From contig NC_083398.1 of the NCBI RefSeq assembly GCF_030864355.1, positions 1,798,001 through 1,862,000 on the forward strand: a DNA stretch of 64,000 bases, given 5' to 3'. The stretch is from Cutaneotrichosporon cavernicola (taxonomy: Eukaryota > Basidiomycota > Tremellomycetes > Trichosporonales > Trichosporonaceae). Shown here one piece after another: positions 53,117-63,815 of the stretch. The notes below the pieces were generated by a model, which saw only the letters and a program-made list of their open reading frames with translations, did not search any database and was not told the origin of the DNA. Each line of letters opens with the position of its first letter. Positions within the stretch are counted from its first letter, which is position 1. Both the position numbers and the translations under genes were made by a program.

Positions 53117-54039
53117 GGTACAGATCAATGGCGGCGAGTGTGTGATGGGTCGCGCAAAGTTCCAAGTTTAGAAACGGGCGTGGAGGGCCATGGCGTGGAG
53201 GGTAAACGAATGTGCAGTTGTGGGTATGTTTGCGGTCGTGAGGTCGTCCTTGTTCGTTTAAAGCTTGACAGAGATTTGAGATGAATCAGAAATGTGGTAG
53301 AGAGCAAAAAAGATCAGATATAGATGGCGATGACAATGTTGAGGATGATGAACACGATGGCATGCACAGCCTCCCACCTTGTGTTTCTGCCTTCCCTATC
53401 AACCCGATCTACTTGGTCCGAGACAAGCCGATTAACTCTTTAGCCAAGACCCTATTAGGTTCCATTCTAAAGCATCTATTTCAGGATTTGATCACACACC
53501 AATACCCAACACTCAACACCAAACAGTGCATAAGAACCGGGCCGCTAGCCCGTCTCTCACGTGGGATTGTAAAAGTCCCCACGCCACGCCACGCCAGTCC
53601 GCAGCGAGGAACGAGGTTGACTCAGCGACGGCACGACAGCAGAGGCCTGGGCAGCTGGGGAACCAGTGGCGCACTAGTCCCAGGGGTCGTGTCAGCAGCA
53701 GAGCCGCTATGCCGTAACTGTCTCTCTCCGCATTCCTCTGGCCGTATCCACTCAAAAGCTACAAGGGCTGCACTTTCAAACTCGTTGCGCTCAAAGCTGA
53801 ACGCTAAAACTCAATCCGCTAGAATGCTGTTCTCTTAGGACAGCATTCCGGCCCACCACCATATGTCTCCATGCGCCTACTCACACACCCACACCCGAGG
53901 GCCTCTCCAGCTCAAGATCCCATGCCGCATGCTTATTCCGCACAGCTGGGGCACTGCATGCCATGGTCATGGCCGAAAGCGTCCTCGCGGTCCCCGCTCG
54001 GTTCCGCGGATAGAAACGATGCATCCCAAACTGGTCCTC
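53117..54039. other. intergenic, no gene supported
   Basis: A 923-base stretch upstream of the mucin-like gene and downstream of the third membrane-protein gene. An open frame of about 185 codons on the plus strand at 53281-53838 has no coding character beyond length. A missing 5' exon of the mucin-like gene may lie here; I could not place it. Confidence 0.4.
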
Positions 54040-55308
54040 CTACGACTTGGCTGGTCTTGCCGCACCCTCACCTGGTGCCCATTCGGCACGGTACATTGGC
54101 GGTAACGTCGTGGGAAGGACGACACCAGCGTCCTCCTCATGCGTGACCATCTCGGCTGACACTTGTTGTGCTGGTTGAGCAGAGGAGACGGGAGGTCCTG
54201 CTGAGACGACAGCCGACGAGCTGCCCATAGAAGTCGAAGGAGCGCGCACCGGATGCGCTGGGCTAGAGGGGTACGCGTGGCTGGGAACAGGAGCTGGTGC
54301 AGCGTAGGCGTCTGCGGGGTAATAGCCGGCCTGCGGGTATCCGCTCGTCATCTGTCGCTGCATTGGCATTGGCGCCATCTGAGGGGCGAAGCCGTTCTGA
54401 TACCCAGGTTGGCCATGCCCCGAGTATTCCGTCGGCTGGGGCTGCATTGGCACGGGGTATCCTCCCTGGCTTGGATATCCCTGCGGGTACTGTTGGAAGT
54501 GGTGGTCGTCGTAGTCGTAGCGCTCACTTTCGGGGATACACGCGCCGGGACCTGCGTACGCGGCGTATCCTTGGCTCAGACTTGGCTGGCGCGCCGGGGT
54601 ACGCTGGACGTAACTCGGGCCACGCTGGGGTGGGGGTGGTTTGGTTGCCCCAGTCCCCTGGTCGTAGTACCCGTCCGGGCCAGCGTAGACGTACTCGACG
54701 GAGTCATATGTCTCGTACCCTGACTGGCGGGGGCGGTTCGCGGGAGCCGTCATGCTGCCGTTGCTGGCTGTGCGGCCGAGATTAGATGGCGCGGGCGAGT
54801 GATGTCCAGGGACGGGGTAGTATGGGTCAAGGGCGATGGGGAAGTCGGGGTCCATGAAGAGATGGGAGTCGCGGGGTCTGTGGCGTGTGCGCTTCTTCAA
54901 GCGGACGATGAGGAGGCCGACGAGCACGCCGATGATTAGGGCGCCACCAACGGCTACTCCTATGATGGCGCCGATGGGGGCTGTGGAGGTCGGGGTGGAG
55001 GGGGCGGGGGAAGAAGTGGATTGCGAGGGAGTGGCGCTTGTCGATGTCGCGGTGGTGGATGGTTCCGAGGTCGGCTTGTCCTGTTTGCTGGAGGTCGTGC
55101 TAGTCTCGGACGTCGTGGTCGTCTCCTCGTCAGAGGTCGTGGTTGATGATGAAGTAGTCAAGGTGGACGAGCTGGGGGGGGTGGATGAGCTGGGCGGCGA
55201 GCTCGACGGCTTGGGGGAGGATGTGGTGGATGGGAGACGGGGTGACGAACTTGGCGGAAGGGGGCCTGACGTCGAGGTCAGGCTCGGCATCGTTATACTA
55301 AGCGACAT
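54040..55308 (-). CDS. Ser/Thr-rich single-pass membrane protein (3 of 3), main exon
   Basis: Main exon of 422 codons from the ATG at 55308. The first 130 residues are Ser/Thr/Pro-rich (PPSSSTPPSSSTLTTSSST), then a membrane helix (IGAIIGVAVGGALIIGVLVG, then LLIV) and RLKKRTRHRPR. The cytosolic tail is Tyr/Pro/Gln/Gly-rich with repeated GYP, ending VLPTTLPPMYRAEWAPGEG. The Y-x-x-EW element close to the end is shared in style with the mucin-like neighbour (PPYQPEWEN). No signal peptide is encoded here. The exon at 55865-55950 encodes one and may be spliced on through an intron of about 500 bases; the frame allows this only with an acceptor I could not fix. Confidence 0.72.
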   Translation of the reverse strand: MSLSITMPSLTSTSGPLPPSSSPRLPSTTSSPKPSSSPPSSSTPPSSSTLTTSSSTTTSDEETTTTSETSTTSSKQDKPTSEPSTTATSTSATPSQSTSSPAPSTPTSTAPIGAIIGVAVGGALIIGVLVGLLIVRLKKRTRHRPRDSHLFMDPDFPIALDPYYPVPGHHSPAPSNLGRTASNGSMTAPANRPRQSGYETYDSVEYVYAGPDGYYDQGTGATKPPPPQRGPSYVQRTPARQPSLSQGYAAYAGPGACIPESERYDYDDHHFQQYPQGYPSQGGYPVPMQPQPTEYSGHGQPGYQNGFAPQMAPMPMQRQMTSGYPQAGYYPADAYAAPAPVPSHAYPSSPAHPVRAPSTSMGSSSAVVSAGPPVSSAQPAQQVSAEMVTHEEDAGVVLPTTLPPMYRAEWAPGEGAARPAKS

Positions 55309-55864
55309 TGTTAACTGCCGAGCGACTATCTGTGGAACGGCGGTACATGGCGTCGGGCGAGGACCGGCCCCTTGTCCCCCAGCGCGAGCTTGGACAGCGG
55401 AGCGGTCATCGATGGCACCGTGCTCTGCCTTCTCCGCCTTCTGTGGGAACTGGAAGCTTTGGCGTGAGGAGCGTTGTAAGGACCGTGCTCGTGACCATCC
55501 CCATCTTTTATCAGCGGCGTTGGGGTGGGGTGGTGGAGGGGTGAGATCTGGGCGTTGAGGAGGGTTGGGGCTGGGGGGCGTGGGGAAGGAGGAGGAGGGA
55601 GGGAGGGAGGGAGGAGGGAGTGGGGGGGGGGGGGGGGGTTGAGGGGAAGGAGGAGGAGGGAGGAAGAGGAAGAGGAGGAAGAGGAAGAGGAGGACAGGAG
55701 GAGGAGGAGAAGGAGATGAGGGAGCTTCGTCGGCTCTGATAGTACGTTGAGACACGCCGACGACCGACGCGTCCTGGTCCCAATCCAATGCAGTTCTCCC
55801 GTTCCTCGGTTCCCACCTTCGCCCCGTGTCAACCCTTCCGAGGCTGCGCCAGACTTAGACTCAC

Positions 55865-55950
55865 CCCCTTTGCAACTGCAGATCGCGTGATCCAGGCTGT
55901 GCAGTGACGGTAGCGGCCAGCGCTGCTGCAGCGAGGGCGAGTATCAACAT
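55865..55950 (-). CDS. probable signal-peptide exon of the third membrane protein
   Basis: An ATG at 55950 opens MLILALAAAALAATVTAQ, an ideal secretion signal, continuing to LQLQRG and a strong GTGAGT donor at 55864. Its orientation and position fit the missing N-terminus of the gene at 54040-55308. The intervening 0.55 kb contains a poly-G/GGA tract (55600-55715) that would make this the longest intron in the window. The acceptor is unresolved, so I list it separately. Confidence 0.5.
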
Positions 55951-56962
55951 TGAGCCGGAGGCTGGAGCGGGGACGGGGATGAGGACGAACGAGTGTGTAA
56001 TGAAGAGCAACGTAAAGGCGAAAGGGAAGACCAAGACCAAGACCAAGGTGATACATCCATTGTCCTCTGTCCTAGCATCTTTGCTGCGCGTGGCTCACGC
56101 AGACGCACAGACCGTCGCAGCTGAGGCGTCGGGGGCAGCCACGCGCCGCGCACGGACGTTTGTACGTAGCAGATGCAAGTGTAACTGCCAGACAGGCGAT
56201 ATGGGATCCGGAGCATGACCAGGACGAGCGCTTGTGCATGCGCATGAGCAAGACCTAGGCAGTTGTCTGCTCTGTAATTGTCTCTTGAGGTTTGGTTTAT
56301 ATTGTGGGATTCTGAAACGCGTTGTCGACCTTGTCCTTGAATCAAGCTAACCAATCGTAACAAAGAAACTGAGCCTTGAGGAATGTAGTGATGAGAAGAG
56401 AAACGGCCATCCAAGACCATAAAATGTACTGAGTTCATCCAGACGCTCAGACCCATCTCAACAAGCGCTCGAGCCTACTCTGTCAGCATCGTCTCCACAG
56501 CCAGACGGGACAGGAATGGGGGCACCATGGATATCCACATTATGGTATTGACATGACATGAGCGCAAGGTGACTATTCAGGCAGACGAGGCAGGTCACGT
56601 GCAGGTAAATCAGTCGCGTTGCCACTCATCCGCCAATCCATTATCCGTGACAAACACGACGGTGTTCAAGCTCGGACACATAGCGACAAGGCTTGAGAGT
56701 GAGACTGCGGAGCTGCGGAGTGCGACGGGCTGAAAAGGTACTTGAGTCTTGTCTTTGAATGGCCCACGGTAATTGTGTCGCCTCTGCCCAAATCCAGATC
56801 CACCGCGAGCGCCCGCAACCGACAACCAAACCGAGTCGACACAAGTTAAACAGTCTAGTTCCCACATCTCACATCTCACACCTCACACCTAACGTTTAGC
56901 ATCTCGCATCTAGCATCTCTCAAGTTGACACCCTTACCTCACTCTCTTTATCCCATTCTACC
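55951..56962. other. intergenic with ccaaga and catctca repeats
   Basis: No gene supported in 1.0 kb. gaccaa repeats lie at 56030-56046. Upstream of the next gene, 56866-56925 repeats catctcac, cacctcac and gcatctag units, a short-repeat leader. Open frames here lack start context or coding style. Confidence 0.45.
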
Positions 56963-57893
56963 ATGTCCATCCCGCACTTTGTCACTGCCACTCCCCCAAA
57001 AGAGAGGTGGTACCAGCGCATCGAGGAACGGGTGCACGCCCCTACCGTCCGGGTGTTCAAGTATACGACGGCAGTACCCCGCGGCGTCGCAAACCACATG
57101 GTCACGCCGAGGGTGTACATCACCTCCTTCATCTGGGACGGGGGGACGTTGTCGAGGTCGAAACTTATCGAAGCGTGGACGGCGCTTCTGGATTCCCGCA
57201 CACTACTTCAATCTGCAATTGACAAGTTACAACGTATCCTCGCCGGACGGTGTACGTATGTATCGGCGCACCTCGGTTCTGTTCTTGTACAAGTAGACGA
57301 GGCTATTCGTAAGTCGCCCATTCTCTGGGCCGGATTGTCTGACGCTAGGGATATTCAAACACGATCTCGCCTGTCTATCTAAGATTGAGTGCTCGGGCTC
57401 GGGCTCATTCCCGTCGAGTTGGCGGAAATACAACGGCCCCGATCCGGTCCTCGAGCGCGCCCTGGCTTACGGGGAGGAGATGAGTGATGGCGTTTTTCGC
57501 GCCGCTGTCCAGTTGCTAGAGAGGCCGATACATGCCCGGATTGCCGGGGCGCTTGATACGGCACGGACGTTGGCCGACTCCCTTGCCCCAGGACAGTGGC
57601 GGAACGAGTCGACGCCGTCCTTGACTTGGTCGCGTCTGTCGCCTCTGTCGCCTCTGTCACTGTCTCCGTCTCCGTCGTTGTCGGCATCGTGGGAGATTGC
57701 GCGACGCCATGAGGATCCAGCAGAGACGTTCCGGCGTACCTGGCCGTCTCGCCGTACGTTGCCAAGACGGAGGGCGTGGGTGTTTGAGGACGAGGGCGTC
57801 CGTGGGGCGATTGCTGTCTATTCCAGCAGTGGGGAGAGAGGGAGCGTCGATAGTGCTTCTGGCAAGTCGATCCAGGGAGGGGCCTTGGGATGA
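56963..57893 (+). CDS. unknown protein
   Basis: No family recognised. Predicted 296 residues from exons 56963-57308 and 57349-57893; the 40-base intron ends tctgacgctag and keeps the frame. The N-terminal 110 residues look globular, with alternating strands and helices (RVYITSFIWDGGTLSRSKLIEAW is one such run; key residues Trp and Asp-Gly-Gly). After the intron comes FKHDLACLSKIECSGSGS and a helical part (MSDGVFRAAVQLLERPIHAR), then a Ser/Pro/Leu repeat (LSPLSPLSLSPSPS) and a basic Arg-rich tail. No signal peptide or membrane helix. The splice is well supported; the role is unknown. Confidence 0.65.
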
Positions 57894-58147
57894 GTTGAGA
57901 ATGAGAGGGTGTAGCCAGTCATCAATAGAGCATACCTGTCATGAGTAATGTGTAGCACCCTATAGAAGTGTATGCTACCTGTACGGAACTACACAACTTC
58001 CTCTTCTCGGTCCCTCATGTCCATCCTCGCTCCCATCTCATATCCCATCACCCTATGGACCGCGGGCATCAGCGTCAGCCCAAGCATCAGCCCATGTGAT
58101 GAGCAGTTTCATCCGCCACAGTCATTTATCCATCTCCTTGACCCAGT

Positions 58148-59326
58148 CTAGTTGATAATAAGTTCCTCCTTGATACGCACACCCTCATTCATACCAGCCG
58201 ACAGAGCGCGCCCTCCGTCGACAACAAGCGTCGCGCCGTCCATGTACGACCCGGCCCTCGAACCGAGGAGCATGACAGGTCCGACGATCTCGTGCGGCAT
58301 TCCCGGACGGCCCACGACACAGCGCGCAGCAGCCATCTCCGCCCCCTTGCTAATGTCGTACTTGTGTCCACCCTCGGAGGCGGATACGCCCGTCATCTCG
58401 GACGGGAAGATGCCGGGGCAGATAGTGTTAACTCGGATCTTGGCAGGCGACAGGCGGCCGGCCAGGAGGTTGGCGGTGTGCATTGTTCCAGCCTTGGAGG
58501 CGCCGTAGGATACGCTTCCGACGGCGCGCTGCAGGATGTGCCCGGCGATCGAAGCGATGACCACAACCGACTTGAGGTCCGACTTCATCAGGAGGGGGAT
58601 GAAGGCGACGGTGGTGAAGTAGACGCCGTTAATGTTGACTGGTGTGAGCTTCGAGCTGTGAGCTGCGAGTTTGATGATGAGTATCGCAAAGCTCGCGTGA
58701 GTGGTACTCACTCTGGTTGGTATAGTTGAAGTCGTCGTCCTCACAGCCCTCCCAGAGCATCTTGGCGACGGCCTCGACTGCATGTCAGCTTGGTCTAACG
58801 GCATAGCTGGCCAGGCCCACTCACTGTTGTCGACATCGGAAGTGGGGCTGCGGTAGTGCTTCATAACACCGGCGCAGTTGACGAGCACGTCGACGACGTC
58901 AGTGAGCTTGGCAATGTCATCGTACAGCTTCTTGCATCCCGCCTTAGTCGACACGTCACCCGGCACACTACATCAGCTTTGAAGAGGAAGGACTCACGCA
59001 ACAATGTCACCGCCCTTGCCAGCCTGGGGCTTGATGAGCTGGACAGCGGCGTCGAGGACCTCGGTACGGCGTCCCGAGATGAACACCTTGGCGCCGTTCG
59101 TGACGTATGCGTTGGCGATGGCTGGGGTCAGCTGAGACGGAGGGGACTGAGGTGGACATACCCTTTCCGAGGCCGGTACCACCGCCGGTGATGACGACGG
59201 TCTGGGGTTAGCGCTGTAGGTGGGCTCGTGGACCCAGGATGGGAGTATGCGGAGACTCACGCGACCAGCAACGGAGAAGAGGTCGTCGACGGCGAACGAT
59301 GCGGGAGGGGTGAACTGTGCGGCCAT
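58148..59326 (-). CDS. short-chain dehydrogenase/reductase (classical SDR)
   Basis: Predicted 309-residue NAD(P)(H)-dependent oxidoreductase. Six exons: 59261-59326, 59162-59201 (40 bases), 58998-59121, 58825-58967, 58712-58777 and 58148-58638; introns are 59, 40, 30, 47 and 73 bases. The TGxxxGxG cofactor motif (VVITGGGTGLGKA) is completed across intron 2. Also present are DVLVNCAGVM (NNAG-type), the catalytic Ser in VVVIASIAGH and Tyr-x3-Lys in SVSYGASKAG. The last segment, PEEIVGPVMLLGS-like (PHEIVGPVMLLGSRAGSYMD) followed by GATLVVDGG, is the usual SDR end and suggests a tetrameric cytosolic enzyme resembling fungal 3-ketoacyl or rhamnolipid-type (RhlG-like) reductases. It is divergent from the Csm3/Swi3 gene, 312 bases apart. 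Confidence 0.92.
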
Positions 59327-59638
59327 TGTGAGTGCTTGAGAAGAGTAGGGTTGCAAGAACGAGAACGAGACCGAGATGGGCGTAAGAAAGGTGGGAAGCT
59401 CAGCCAGTGTTATGTATCGGGGTTCGGTTCATGGCGGTATTGGGCGGCTGTCGGGCCGGCCGGCAATTCCTTTGCGGCTAAACCCGGACATCGATGAATT
59501 CCAGGTTTCGGCTGAGAATCACTTGATCCACTCCAAGGCGAGGACCAAACCTCACGTGGCAATTTGGTTCCGCAACGCGACGCGTCTGGCTTTGAACCAA
59601 CATTACACCAACAGGTACTCCGAGAACACAACATCACC
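59327..59638. promoter_or_regulatory. short divergent promoter of the SDR and Csm3/Swi3-like genes
   Basis: 312 bases between two divergent start codons. No TATA box seen. A ggccggccgg word lies at 59454-59463. Confidence 0.5.
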
Positions 59639-60680
59639 ATGAGCCTCACGGACCTCTTCAGCGCCGACTCGCCTCCGCCCGACTCTCCCCCGCCAACCCC
59701 ACCGCGACCAAGAGGCGAAGCACTGTTCCTCGACGGCGCATCTACGCCCAGCCATACCCCACTCAAGCGGCGATACGGCGATTTCAACGATGAGGATGGG
59801 CCGCTCTCGCCAAGTCAGGAGATGGAGGACTTTGACCTCGAGCGCGCCGTAACTCGAGCCGGCAACGATGGGAGGTCGGAAGTACGCCTCCCTGATCCAA
59901 ACGTGGAGGGGATTGCGCCGCGCGCCATCGCCGAGCTCTTCGACGATCCGCTGGCCATGCAGGATCCCCTCGCTTTGGGTGGATCGACAGAGGAAGCGCC
60001 AAAACGATCGCGAGTTCGGGCCAAGGTCGATGCGGATCGTCTCCTTGGATCACGTGGATTGCCAGCGCTTATGAGCGCGACACGGAGGTTCAAAGTCAAG
60101 GGCAAAGGTCATGAGGTGAGACGTGGTATTGCCGAGCTGACCAAGACATCCGACCTGAGCCGACTCATGGACACGTACCAGATCTGGGCACATGGCATGT
60201 TTCCCCGCGGCGAGTTTGCATTCACCATCGAGCGGACGGAGAAGGTGTGCCGCAGCGTCCGCATGGTCGTGAGTTGTTATGAGGCTATGAGGCCGAGCTG
60301 ATCAGAACGCCATTAAGGGGTTGCGCGACGAGTTCCACCCGCCCCCGCGGTCGCCTACTCCGGATCCAGAGGATGGCGAGAATAACATTGGGGGTGGTGG
60401 GGGACAGGAGTCGCTTGGCGCGTTCATTGAGGGTGAGGAGGAGAGCTTGGGCGACGAGTCGTTCCGGTACGCACCAGGGCCGGAGACGCTGGCTGCGGAT
60501 CGACGGCCGCTCTTCGCACCGGGGCCGGACGTGGATGTGGACGTGGACGAGGACGAACTCGCGGCCATGGCTGAAATGGAGCGGGAGACGGGGGAGAGCT
60601 TGGCAGTCGAGACGCGGCGGGAGACGAGGGTGGACTTTGGCGATGAGCCGCCTGCGTTTGACGAGGAGGAGGAGTGGTAG
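59639..60680 (+). CDS. CSM3: Csm3/Swi3/TIPIN-like replication fork protection protein
   Basis: Predicted 334-residue nuclear protein; exons 59639-60268 and 60306-60680, intron 37 bases. Residues about 140-215 carry the Swi3 domain: LLGSRGLPALMS, FKVKGKGHEV, then LMDTYQIWAHGMFPRGEF and a terminal EKVCRSVRM. The YQxWAHxxFP core is diagnostic. In yeasts and animals Csm3/Swi3/TIPIN pairs with Tof1/Swi1/Timeless to stabilise stalled replication forks and support checkpoint signalling. The N-terminus is Pro/Ser-rich with SPSQEMEDFD; the C-terminus is acidic with a DVDVDVDEDEL run and ends FDEEEEW. The ATG at 59639 is the natural start; an upstream in-frame codon lacks ATG context. Confidence 0.9.
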
Positions 60681-60814
60681 GCGTCAATGTCTGTGTATAT
60701 GTATTGCTCACGTTCTCCAACCGCGCTAGCTGGAGGATATGCTTCCAGGCTCCCATAACTTCGCACTGACTAATATGCTATTCATGCCTCTACTGGTCGA
60801 AACTGATATTGGTG

Positions 60815-62457
60815 TCACTGTTGCTCGCCCGCCCTCTCTTTCGTGACGTCACGCGACTTCTCGACAGTGCTGGGCACTGTGCCCAACTCAGTGTCCGTCT
60901 CCGACTCCTTGTCCGCCATTCGCTTCCGCCACCACGTCATGAGTGGGACCGAGTTGACAACTGCCCCAGCCAGCATGGAGCATAGGCCGACCCACACGGC
61001 CGCCCACTTGAACGTGTTGTTGCCCTTTTCGATGAGGGCGGACGTGATGACTGGCCCGACGAGGGATGGCACCGCAAGCGCGGAGACGAGCATGCCGAAA
61101 CGCATACCAGCCTCGTGGACGGGCGAGATGGTAGCGGTCGCGGCGGGGAGGAGGGCGAACCACGAGCCGGAGATCATACCGTACGTGATCAATCCGACAA
61201 TGGCCGGGGCGGTACCGACGATCGGGAGCCAGAGTGCAAAGAGGATGATGCCGGAAACAGGTCCAACCGCTCCAAAGACTTTCCACACCCCAACAATGTC
61301 GGCCATCCATCCCAGGATACAGCGGCCGACCAAGCTACCCGAAAGCGCTATCGCAACGGCATACTCGGAGATGTACTTTGGCACGTTGTTGCTGTCCATG
61401 TAATAAATGGCAGTAAAGTACGGCGAGAGGACGTTCATCCCGAACAGTGCTGCACCAATCACGTGCACGACATACCTGATATCTTTCCATGGCGCCTTCA
61501 TTGCGCTCCACTTTGGCGGGGCTCGGGGAGGCAACCTGGTCTTCATCCACCATATCCCTGGGGCCATAAGACAAAAGTTGAGACCGCCGACAAAGAGCAT
61601 CGTGTTCCGGTATCCGATCTGGCGAAATAACTGCTCGAGGATGATAGGGTAGAGCACGCCGCCCAACCCCGACCCAGCGACGATACAACCGATCGCGAGG
61701 CCGCGCCTCTTATCGAACCAGTGGCTTGCGACGGCGGCCGACGGCGCGTAAATAAGACTGGCGGCGAAACCGAACAGAATAAAGCTCAATAGAAACTGGT
61801 AGTATTCGTGGGCAAAGGCCAATCCGATGACGCTCACGAAAGCCAGCACGGTCGCAGAACTGACCAGCAACTTGGCCCCGTGGATGTCAAAGTATCGGCC
61901 TGTGAAGATGGCGAAACTAAACTCGATGAGGGTCTGGATAGAGCCGAACCACGCAATGTCCGATTTCGAGTGGTCGCTCAACTGGTTAACCAGGTAGTGT
62001 GCTTGCAATTGGCCGTTTGCCGTCACTTGTGTTAGCTTTGGTTGTGTGGTGACTCACTGAGACCAAACATGGCGAATTGTTGTCCAAAAGCAGCAATGAC
62101 GCATAGCCAAGCGTCTCGTCCCCCGTCTGGTGGAGGGCCGATCAGCTCGACGATGCGCGCCGCTTCGTCAATGGCCTCACTGTCGCCGCCATCTTCCACT
62201 GCATCATCGGGGCGGGAGTGGAACGGCGCGACGGCGGATTCAAGTACCCCGTCGCCGAGGGGTACTTGGGCGGCGTATCCTGCTTCTTTGAAGGATCGGA
62301 TAGTCTCTGGTCGAGGGGAGACTATTCGTTCGAGTTCGTTGGTTTGGGAGACGGTGGGGGAGAGGGAGTGGGAGTGGAGGGAAGGTGGGCGTAGGGAGTG
62401 GGAGTAGCGGGACTCCCCAGCGGCGTCGGGTGGCTCGGCGGAAGACGAGGAGGGCAT
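60815..62457 (-). CDS. MFS monocarboxylate-transporter-like protein
   Basis: Predicted 536-residue membrane protein; exons 62058-62457 and 60815-62025, intron 32 bases. A 110-residue cytosolic N-terminus precedes PPDGGRDAWLCVIAAFGQQF, the diagnostic start of helix 1 in the monocarboxylate porter family (usually PDGGYGW). Helix 4-5 shows LIYAPSAAVASHWFDKRRGLA, the conserved FxxRR-GLA loop, followed by GSGLGGVLYPI. The C-terminal cytosolic tail is acidic and ends TKERAGEQQ. Fungal relatives (Mch/Esbp6-like) transport organic acids, riboflavin or unknown substrates. The arginine-for-tyrosine change in the first motif is slightly unusual. Confidence 0.92.
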
Positions 62458-63392
62458 GGGTTTCAATGTAATCACGGTTGTTGCAGATGTACCGACAAGA
62501 ACGGGGCTTAAGTGATGTATGTCTTGCTTGTATGGATCGTGGTGGATGGCATGGTTTAAGATACAGTAAATGCAGTAAATGCTCTTCTGCTTGGCGCCAA
62601 GTGAGAGTCGGCAATCTGTTGACTTGAAATTGAAACCTCAGCGCTCAAGGCTTATCCCCGCCGAAGAGTTTATATCCGTCTTCCGCTACCCGCCTGTTGA
62701 GTCACCACACTTTTCACTTTTGCTCACCGATAATCACGGCTTTGGCCGAAATTTGCCGCATCAACGACGTGGCTCGTTGGACTCACTCGCCCACTAGCCC
62801 ACTCTGACTCCAGTTGTGACATGAGTCACACTCATGTCACTGACGTGGTTGTGGTACCCGACACGCAAGTAGTTGGCGCCCAAGTTGAGATTCATGTCAC
62901 GTGGCCTGCTTGGCCATTTGCCATCCTCATCTGACTCATCTGACTCGAAGGGATTTGTCCTGTCATCAAGTGGAGACAGAGTCAGTTGAGCCTAGCGATA
63001 TGACTCTGACAAAGTCAGATGAGGAACAGGTAGCTCGACTATGGCCATGGAGCTTGACCACAGACGTTGGTTGGTCAAGTGTGTCGGCTATCGGCGCCAC
63101 CTTTTGGTCATCAGACACTGCCAGTACTGTATATGACGTACGGCATTCCGCGTTGAGTATATATGCCCATCATTTAACCCTGTGACAATGGTCAAATGCT
63201 GGCCACGTCCAGCCTCCCCGTCTTCCGACTTTGTCAAAATGTCAAATGCACCGGCCGCTGGTGGCTATCCAACCAACTCACCAACTCGCAGACGACGTTG
63301 GCGAGATCGAGGTCAATGCTCAGATCCCGTGCCACAAAAGGGCATCGGCTGCTCCTTCGGCGCTTGATTGTCTTGTTCCCACATCTGCAGGA
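62458..63392. other. intergenic, no gene supported; TGACTC/GTCAC words
   Basis: A 935-base stretch between two minus-strand genes. Around 62817-62905 and 62930-63010 the words gagtcac, atgtcac, tgactc and gtcagat recur, some as inverted pairs, suggesting bZIP-type binding sites in the MFS promoter; this is inference. No coding pattern could be supported. Confidence 0.4.
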
Positions 63393-63815
63393 TCAATGTT
63401 CCGCCAGCTCCAAACGCCTCACGACGTCCGCGACAGTACATGAGTCACCTCTCCACTGCGCTCTCGAAGTGTGGGGTGGGGTGACCGTAAGATGACGCCC
63501 AATACTTACTGGTAATTCTGGGTCATGTCGTGTCCATTGCACAAACTTGGCGTACTTGAACCACGCCAAAGCCGGCGAGATGCCCACGCACGGTCCTCCT
63601 GGCCCCTCAACTCGATCTCGCGAGGGGCCAAGCAGTCCACGCATGACCACGGACGTATCAGTATCTGGCTTCTGGCTATACTCACAGAACGCTAACTGCC
63701 TCATGCGGCTGAGAACAATGCTCTCGAGGTCAAGTGGATTGAGGCTGAGGATGAGATAAGCTGGCTGGGCAATGGGGATGTGGGTTGGATCTAGCCAGGC
63801 ATGAAAGCGATTCAT
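63393..63815 (-). CDS. small unknown protein, possibly alternatively spliced
   Basis: No family recognised. Open for 140 residues from an ATG at 63815. The N-terminal part (MNRFHAWLDPTHIPI, then YLILSLNPLDLESIVLSRMR) and a central GPSRDRVEGPGGPCVGIS stretch look protein-like. The end is CTVADVVRRLELAEH. A 54-base stretch at 63456-63509 has a strong GTAAGT donor and a gcgcag acceptor and is a multiple of three with no stop, so both a spliced (122 aa) and a retained (140 aa) form keep the frame. The 5' end may extend upstream through another exon. Confidence is modest. Confidence 0.45.
   Translation of the reverse strand: MNRFHAWLDPTHIPIAQPAYLILSLNPLDLESIVLSRMRQLAFCEYSQKPDTDTSVVMRGLLGPSRDRVEGPGGPCVGISPALAWFKYAKFVQWTRHDPELPVSIGRHLTVTPPHTSRAQWRGDSCTVADVVRRLELAEH

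Noticed and set aside
53281..53838. 185-codon plus-strand open frame
   Set aside because: Composition changes along its length, with no motif or splice support; it probably covers untranslated or promoter DNA.
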